A stretch of DNA of 64,000 nt from Streptomyces iranensis. Its GTDB lineage: Bacteria > Actinomycetota > Actinomycetes > Streptomycetales > Streptomycetaceae. The position numbers and the translations under genes are program-made. Location of the stretch: contig NZ_JAGGLR010000016.1 in NCBI RefSeq assembly GCF_017874715.1, forward strand, positions 234,813 to 298,812. The letters run 5' to 3'. Positions 59,179 to 64,000 of the stretch are shown here, one piece after another; within the stretch, counting starts at the first letter, position 1; the number at the start of each line of letters is the position of its first letter. The notes under the pieces are model-generated. The model was not told the DNA's origin. It searched no databases and was given only the letters and a program-made list of their open reading frames with translations.

Positions 59179-60201
59179 GGCCAGAGCCTTCCCCGCGTCC
59201 GCGCCGCTCACACCGTCCCCCGCCTCGGACCACGCCGCCGCGCACAGCGCCCGCAGCCCGTCCAGCGGCTCCTCGCCCCCGCCCTCCAGCACCAGCGCGC
59301 CGTTCTCGACCCGCGCGGCCCAGTCCCCGCACCGGAAGCCGCCCGACTCCCCGTCGTGCGCCACCTCCGGCTGCGGGATGAGCAGCCCCCGCAGGTCGCG
59401 GTCCACATACGACGGCCGGTGCCCGGGTTCGGCGGCGAGCAGCTGTGCGGGCGTGGTCACCCCGGTCAGCACCAGCAGCGAATCCACCCCGCCCGCGTAC
59501 GCACCCTCGATATCGGTGTCCAGCCGGTCCCCGACCACCAGCGGCCGCCGGGCGCCGGTCCGCAGGATCGTCTCCCGGTGCATCGGCGGCAGCGGCTTCC
59601 CGGCGGCCTGCGGGGACGTGCCCGCCACGATGCGTACGACCTCCACCGCCGCGCCGTTGCCCGGGGCGATGCCCCGACCACTGGGAATCGTCAGGTCCAG
59701 GTTGGAGGCGAACCACGGCACCCCGCGCGCCACCGCGTACCCCGCCTCCATCAGCCGCGCCCAGGGCATGTCCGGCCCGCCGTACCCCTGCGCCACCGCC
59801 GCCGGGTCGTCATCCGCCGAGTCCACCGGCGTCAGCCCGCGCTCGCGCAGCGCCACCCGCAGCCCCTCCCCGCCGATCACCAGCACCCGCGCCCCCTTCG
59901 GCAGCTGCTCGGAGATCAGCCGGGCGACCGCCTGCGCGGAGGTGATCACGTCGTCGGGGGTGGCGGGCATCCCGAGCCGGGTCAGATGCTCGGCCACCGC
60001 CTCCGGCGTCCGCAGCGCGTTGTTGGTCACATACGCCAGCCGCATTCCGCCGTCCCGCGCGGTGACCAGCGACTCCACGGCATGGTCAATGGCCTCGCCG
60101 CCCGCGTACACCACCCCGTCGAGGTCCAGCAGAGCCGTGTCGTACGCCTCGTTCAGCGACTGCCGGCTCGACTCGGGCCGGGTGCGGACGGGCTGGTTCA
60201 T
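59164..60201 (-). CDS. HAD-IIA hydrolase (NagD-like sugar-phosphate phosphatase)
   Basis: A 345-residue HAD phosphatase of the NagD/phosphoglycolate group. Motif I DTALLDLDGVVYAGG holds the nucleophile Asp (26) and acid/base Asp (28). VTNNALRTPEAVAEHL is motif II, and GDRLDTDIEGAYAGG is motif IV. It probably dephosphorylates glycerol-3-phosphate or similar. ATG 60201 has GAGGAG 8 nt upstream; GTG 60210 is three codons earlier. It is divergent from the DUF1015 gene. Confidence 0.93.
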   Translation of the reverse strand: MNQPVRTRPESSRQSLNEAYDTALLDLDGVVYAGGEAIDHAVESLVTARDGGMRLAYVTNNALRTPEAVAEHLTRLGMPATPDDVITSAQAVARLISEQLPKGARVLVIGGEGLRVALRERGLTPVDSADDDPAAVAQGYGGPDMPWARLMEAGYAVARGVPWFASNLDLTIPSGRGIAPGNGAAVEVVRIVAGTSPQAAGKPLPPMHRETILRTGARRPLVVGDRLDTDIEGAYAGGVDSLLVLTGVTTPAQLLAAEPGHRPSYVDRDLRGLLIPQPEVAHDGESGGFRCGDWAARVENGALVLEGGGEEPLDGLRALCAAAWSEAGDGVSGADAGKALARLGL

Positions 60202-60277
60202 GGGGGCCACTCCTCGCAGATCTGTGCGCTTCTCCCCCGATCATCGCGTATCGCCGCGCGGGGCATAACATTCACTG

Positions 60278-61645
60278 ATGAGCATTCCAGGGCCTGGCGG
60301 ACAAGGTCTGCAGCTCACCCCCTTCCGGGGGCTGCGCTATGTCGCGGAGCGGGTCGGCAGTCTCGCCGCCGTCACCTCACCGCCCTACGACGTGGTGGTC
60401 AGGCCCGAGGGGCTGCGCGAGCTCGAGACGGCGGACCCGTACAACATCGTCCGGCTGATCCTGCCGCAGGCCGGGACCCCGGAGGCCCGCCATCGCAAGG
60501 CCGCCGAGACGCTGCGCCGCTGGCAGGCGGACGGGGTGCTCGCCCCGGACCCCGAACCCGCGCTCTACGTCTACGAGCAGCGCGACGGCCCGACCGTCCA
60601 GCGCGGGCTGATCGGCGCGCTGCGGCTGAGCCCCCGCGAGGAGGGCATCGTCCTCCCCCATGAGGACGTCATGCCGCATATCGTCGAGGACCGAGCCGAT
60701 CTGATGCGCGCCACCGCCGCCCATCTGGAGCCGCTGCTGCTCGCCTACCGCGGCAACGGAAACGGGAACGGGGCTTCGGGAAACGGGACGTCGGGAAACG
60801 GGGCCTCAGGGAACGGAGCCGCCGGGCAGGGGACCGGCGGGGCGGCGCAGGTCATCGAACGCGCCATCCTGCGCGAGCCGTTGCTCTCCACGACCACCGA
60901 GGACGGCGTCGACCACCATCTGTGGCGGGTCACGAACCCCGCCGACCTCGTGGAAGTCTCCACCGACCTCCGCCACCACCAGGCCCTCATCGCCGATGGC
61001 CACCACCGCTGGGCCACCTATCTGCGGTTGCGCGAGGAGCGACGGGAGCCCGGCCCATGGGACTTCGGGCTCGTCCTGCTCGTCGACACCGCCCGCTATC
61101 CGCTCCGGGTCCGGGCCATCCACCGGCTGCTCCGCCAACTGGCCCCGGATGAAGCGCTCCCGGCGGTACGGCACGCCTTCCGGGTGCGGACGATCGACGG
61201 CCCGCTGCCGCGCGCCCTGGAGACCCTCGCCGAGGCGGTCGAGACGGCGCGCGCCGAGCCAGGCGCTCCGAACGCCTTCCTGCTGGCCGGAGACGGCCAC
61301 TTCCACCTCCTGGACCGGCCGGATCCGGAGCTGCTGGCCCGTACGGTCCCCGACGGACGCCCGGAGGCATGGCGGACGCTGGACGCGACGGTGCTCCACC
61401 ACACCCTGCTGGACCAGCTGTGGAACGTCCCGGACACACCCGAGCACATCGGCTACCTCCACGATCCGACGGCGGCCGTCGAGCAGGCGGAACGGCTGGG
61501 CGGCACGGCGGTACTGATGCATCCGGTGCGCGAGGACGTCGTGCACGAGCTGGCGCGGCAGGGCGTCGCGATGCCCCACAAGTCGACGTCCTTCGGGCCG
61601 AAGCCCGCGACGGGGCTGGTGCTGCGGAGCCTGACGCTGGGGTGA
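60278..61645 (+). CDS. DUF1015 family protein
   Basis: A 455-residue cytosolic protein of the DUF1015 family, catalytic role unknown. The start LTPFRGLRYVAERVGSLAAV and SPPYDVVVRPEGLREL, the DGHHRWATYLRLREERRE box and the end HKSTSFGPKPATGLVLRSLT are conserved features. Residues ~160-190 are a G-N-G-A-S-type repeat linker. The GHHR-type box recalls nucleotide-binding proteins but does not define a reaction. ATG 60278 has no ribosome site; CATAAC 8 nt upstream may be a -10. A strong terminator follows. Confidence 0.92.
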   Translation: MSIPGPGGQGLQLTPFRGLRYVAERVGSLAAVTSPPYDVVVRPEGLRELETADPYNIVRLILPQAGTPEARHRKAAETLRRWQADGVLAPDPEPALYVYEQRDGPTVQRGLIGALRLSPREEGIVLPHEDVMPHIVEDRADLMRATAAHLEPLLLAYRGNGNGNGASGNGTSGNGASGNGAAGQGTGGAAQVIERAILREPLLSTTTEDGVDHHLWRVTNPADLVEVSTDLRHHQALIADGHHRWATYLRLREERREPGPWDFGLVLLVDTARYPLRVRAIHRLLRQLAPDEALPAVRHAFRVRTIDGPLPRALETLAEAVETARAEPGAPNAFLLAGDGHFHLLDRPDPELLARTVPDGRPEAWRTLDATVLHHTLLDQLWNVPDTPEHIGYLHDPTAAVEQAERLGGTAVLMHPVREDVVHELARQGVAMPHKSTSFGPKPATGLVLRSLTLG

Positions 61646-61680
61646 ACCCTTCGGGGGCAGATACGCGAGCGGACATGCGA

Positions 61681-61715
61681 AGGGGGCGGGATCCCGGTCC
61701 GGGATCCCGCCCCCT
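61681..61715. terminator. 17-bp bidirectional terminator
   Basis: AGGGGGCGGGATCCCGG (61681-61697) and its exact complement (61699-61715) flank a 1-nt centre. It separates the plus-strand DUF1015 gene from the minus-strand TPR/RDD gene. Confidence 0.88.
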
Positions 61716-61727
61716 CATGTCATGGCA

Positions 61728-63779
61728 TCAGCGGCCGTCGCTGTCCTCGTCGGGCGCGGCTGCCTGACCCTCGGACGTGGCCTCGGCCACCGGCTCGATG
61801 CCCTGGGCGCCATCGGCCCCGGCATCGTCGGCCTCGGGCTCGTCGGACTCCGGCTCGGACTCGGACTCGGACTCGACCATGTCCTCGCCGGACAGGAGCT
61901 CGGCGACCTTCGACTCCTCGGCCTCCGGCTCCTCTACGGGCTGGCGAGCGTCGCCGTCCGCCGCCTCCTCGGGGTCAAGGGCGTCCACGAACTCGACCCC
62001 GTCCAGCTCGGCGAGCCGGTCCGACGCGTCCGTGCTCCCACTCTGATCGGCCTCGAGCGCCTTGGCGAACCACTCGCGGGCCTCGTCCTCGCGGCCGACC
62101 ACCAGCAGCGCGTCGGCGTACGCGTAGCGCAGCCGGGCGGTCCAGGGCTGGATGGAGTTCGAGGCCAACTCCGGGCTCTGCAGGGTGACCACGGCGGCGT
62201 CGGCCTGGCCCATGTCACGCCGGGCGCCAGCGGCCACCATCCGCATCTCGACCTGACCGGCCCGGTCCAGCTTCTGCACCTCCGGCTCACCGGCCATGGC
62301 CAGCGCCCGCTCGGGACGGCCCATACCGCGCTCGCAGTCGGCCATCACCGGCCACAGCTCGGAGTTGCCGGTCATCCGGCGCGCGGCGCGGAACTCCGCG
62401 AGCGCCTCGGCGTACTTCCCGACGGCGTACGAGGCGAAGCCCGCGGCCTCGCGCACAGCGGCCACCCGGGAGGCGAGCCGCAGGGCGACGCGCGAGTACT
62501 GGTACGCCCGCTCGGGTTCGTCGTCCAGCAGCTTGGCCACCATGACGAGGTTCCTCGCGACGTCCTCGGCGAGGGTCTTCGGCAGGCTCATCAGCTCCTG
62601 CCGCACGCCCTTGTCGATCTCCTCGCCGGTGACGTCCTCGGGAATCGGCAGCCGCTTGATCGGCTCGCGGTCGCGGTCCCTGCCACGCTCTTCGCGACGC
62701 CCGTAGCCGCCGCTGCGGTCGTCACGGCGATTGAACCCACCGCCGCCGGAGCGCCGGTCGTCGCGGCCCCGGCCCTGACCGTACGGACGACGCGGCCCGC
62801 GGTCGTCCCGACCACCCCGGAAGCCACCGTCCCGGTCATCACGGCGAGGCCCACGCGGTCGCTCGTCACGACGGTCATCCCGACGATCGTCACGGCGCTC
62901 GTCCCGCCGGAACCCACTGCGGTCGTCATCGCGACGGTACGAGGGCCGCTCATCCCGCCGGTCATCCCGCCGGAACCCACCACGGTCATCATCACGACGA
63001 TACGAAGGCCGCTCATCCCGGCGCTCGTCCCGCCGGAACCCACCACGGTCATCATCACGACGGTACGAAGGCCGCTCATCCCGCCGGTCATCCCGCCGGA
63101 ACCCACCACGGTCATCATCACGACGATACGAAGGCCGCTCATCCCGGCGCTCAGAGCCGCCGCCCCGGCCGCCACGGTCACGATCACGGTCATCGCGGCG
63201 GAACCCACCACGGTCATCACGGCGCCCGTCGCGGCGCTCATCCCGGCGGTCGTCGCGCCGGTAGCCACCTCGGTCATCGTCACGGCGGAAGCCCGGCCGA
63301 TCGTCACGGTCCCGTCGGAAACCGCCCTGGCGGGAGCCACCGTCGCGGTCATCACGCCGAGGCCCACGCGGCCGCTCGTCACGACGATCGTCACGGCGGT
63401 CATCACGCCGGTCGTCACGGCGCTCGTAACGCCCAGCGGGGCGGCCACCCCGGTCATCGCGGCGCCCAGAGCCGCCGGGGCGGCCTCCGCGCTCATCGTC
63501 CCGACGCGGGCCACGCGACCGGTCGTCCCGGCGATCATCCCGACGCTCGTCCCGCCGGTCATCGCGGCGGAAGCCACCACGGTCATCGTCACGGCGGAAC
63601 CCGCCACGGTCATCATCGCGGCGTGGCCCGCGCGGCCGCTCATCGCGGCGGTCGTCACGCCGGAAACCACCACGACCGCCGTCGCGGCGCGGCCCGGAGC
63701 CGCGGGCCTCCCGCCGGTCGCCGGCTTCCCGGCCCCGGGGCTCGCGGCCCGACCGGTCGTCGGGAGAGTTGGTGGACAT
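61728..63779 (-). CDS. TPR protein with ~370-residue Arg/Asp/Gly repeat N-terminus
   Basis: A 683-residue protein. Residues ~10-375 are almost only Arg, Asp, Gly and Tyr/Phe, with tandem units such as RDDRRDERPSYRRDDDRGGF (20 residues) encoded by near-identical DNA at 62650-63730. Residues ~385-600 form TPR-like helices (EIDKGVRQELMSLPKTLAED, AYQYSRVALRLASRVAAVRE, AGFASYAVGKYAEALAEFRA) found in related actinobacterial proteins. The C-terminus is Glu/Asp/Ser-rich. RGG/RD-rich tails usually bind RNA and phase-separate. Its position beside the rRNA operon makes an RNA- or ribosome-linked role plausible (inference). ATG 63779 has AGGAG 8 nt upstream. Confidence 0.88.
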   Translation of the reverse strand: MSTNSPDDRSGREPRGREAGDRREARGSGPRRDGGRGGFRRDDRRDERPRGPRRDDDRGGFRRDDDRGGFRRDDRRDERRDDRRDDRSRGPRRDDERGGRPGGSGRRDDRGGRPAGRYERRDDRRDDRRDDRRDERPRGPRRDDRDGGSRQGGFRRDRDDRPGFRRDDDRGGYRRDDRRDERRDGRRDDRGGFRRDDRDRDRGGRGGGSERRDERPSYRRDDDRGGFRRDDRRDERPSYRRDDDRGGFRRDERRDERPSYRRDDDRGGFRRDDRRDERPSYRRDDDRSGFRRDERRDDRRDDRRDERPRGPRRDDRDGGFRGGRDDRGPRRPYGQGRGRDDRRSGGGGFNRRDDRSGGYGRREERGRDRDREPIKRLPIPEDVTGEEIDKGVRQELMSLPKTLAEDVARNLVMVAKLLDDEPERAYQYSRVALRLASRVAAVREAAGFASYAVGKYAEALAEFRAARRMTGNSELWPVMADCERGMGRPERALAMAGEPEVQKLDRAGQVEMRMVAAGARRDMGQADAAVVTLQSPELASNSIQPWTARLRYAYADALLVVGREDEAREWFAKALEADQSGSTDASDRLAELDGVEFVDALDPEEAADGDARQPVEEPEAEESKVAELLSGEDMVESESESEPESDEPEADDAGADGAQGIEPVAEATSEGQAAAPDEDSDGR

Positions 63780-63856
63780 CGGCGTGACTCCTGTCTTCAT
63801 GTACTTCAGCCATTCTCCCGCACCGGTCACGCCGATGCGGGCCCAGCAAAAACAAA

Positions 63857-63898
63857 AGGACCCTTGGTCCCAGCATGCACGCTGGGACCAAGGGTCCT
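63857..63898 (-). terminator. rRNA operon terminator
   Basis: A perfect 18-bp stem (63857-63874 with 63881-63898) with a 6-nt loop. On the minus strand a T-rich run (TTTTGTTTTTG) follows. It lies 10 bp beyond the 5S rRNA 3' end and closes the rrn operon, insulating the downstream TPR gene. Confidence 0.93.
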
Positions 63899-63907
63899 TC
63901 AAAGATT

Positions 63908-64000
63908 GTTCGGCGGCGTCCTACTCTCCCACAGGGTCCCCCCTGCAGTACCATCGGCGCTGAAAGGCTTAGCTTCCGGGTTCGGAATGTAACCGGGCGT
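63908..64000 (-). rRNA. rrf: 5S ribosomal RNA, 5' part cut by the window edge
   Basis: Read on the minus strand this is the 3' ~93 nt of 5S rRNA. ACATTCCGAACCCGGAAGCT followed by GTGGGAGAGTAGGACGCCGC are the conserved loop C/helix III and helix V/I segments. The 5' ~26 nt lie outside. 23S and 16S rRNA genes should follow beyond the right edge on the same strand. Confidence 0.95.

Noticed and set aside
61722..63992. A 756-codon plus-strand frame rich in Val/Thr/Pro/Ala repeats
   Set aside because: It is the mirror of the Arg/Asp/Gly repeats of the TPR protein, has no start context, and overlaps the 5S rRNA gene.

Overview
The window is GC-rich, with tightly packed genes, frequent GTG and TTG starts, many 4-bp start/stop overlaps, a gvpOAFGJLSK gas-vesicle cluster, a streptogrisin-type protease and a PucR regulator. 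All of this points to a Streptomyces chromosome. From memory, the order sepF-like, acyl-CoA dehydrogenase, der-plsC-cmk-tyrA-aroH, rluB-scpB-scpA-RHH-parA, ald, NUDIX, pyrG, recN-nadK-tlyA matches the conserved core of S. coelicolor around SCO1749-SCO1790, in a region ending at an rRNA operon. That colinearity was not computed here.

Layout. 1-8.3 kb is accessory-like. It holds the 5' part of a streptogrisin B-like protease and a five-gene minus-strand operon (FAD/NAD(P)-binding oxidoreductase, amino-acid-type ABC permease, ATPase and binding protein, and a collapsed LLM flavin monooxygenase). A good TTGACA promoter drives the operon, and an orphan leader-peptide ORF sits on the opposite strand. 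A cysteine-tailed DUF5685 protein follows. 8.5-15.9 kb carries a SepF-like protein, a GcdH-like acyl-CoA dehydrogenase, an MFS exporter, a PIG-V-like membrane mannosyltransferase, a PAP2 phosphatase and a small I78-type inhibitor. 16.2-21.5 kb is the gas-vesicle operon followed by an orphan cytochrome oxidase subunit I. 21.5-26.3 kb has a WYL regulator, a glycosyltransferase with an unknown partner, and two unknown coupled genes.

26.5-43 kb is housekeeping: ribosome assembly (Der), phospholipid acylation, CMP kinase, chorismate-to-prephenate steps, RluB, the ScpAB condensin subunits, a ParA with a ribbon-helix-helix partner, alanine dehydrogenase, a TPR/NB-ARC-like ATPase, a NUDIX hydrolase and CTP synthase. 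43-64 kb has a GH15 enzyme, PucR, a GH64 beta-1,3-glucanase with a LacI-type operator, a second glycosyltransferase, recN-nadK-tlyA, an iron-box-controlled siderophore permease/ATPase set, a HAD phosphatase, a DUF1015 protein, a TPR protein with a very long Arg/Asp/Gly repeat region, and the terminator and 3' part of a 5S rRNA gene.

The least ordinary signal is in the non-coding DNA. At six genes a tandem or segmental duplication includes or abuts the stop codon (units of 18, 14, 12-13, 16, 22 and 246 bp). Four composite inverted-repeat elements with CCCCTCCCCGCCCCTTCCC-type arms each sit just downstream of a minus-strand stop codon. Several proteins also carry in-frame repeat expansions. No transposase, integrase, CRISPR array or tRNA gene was found.
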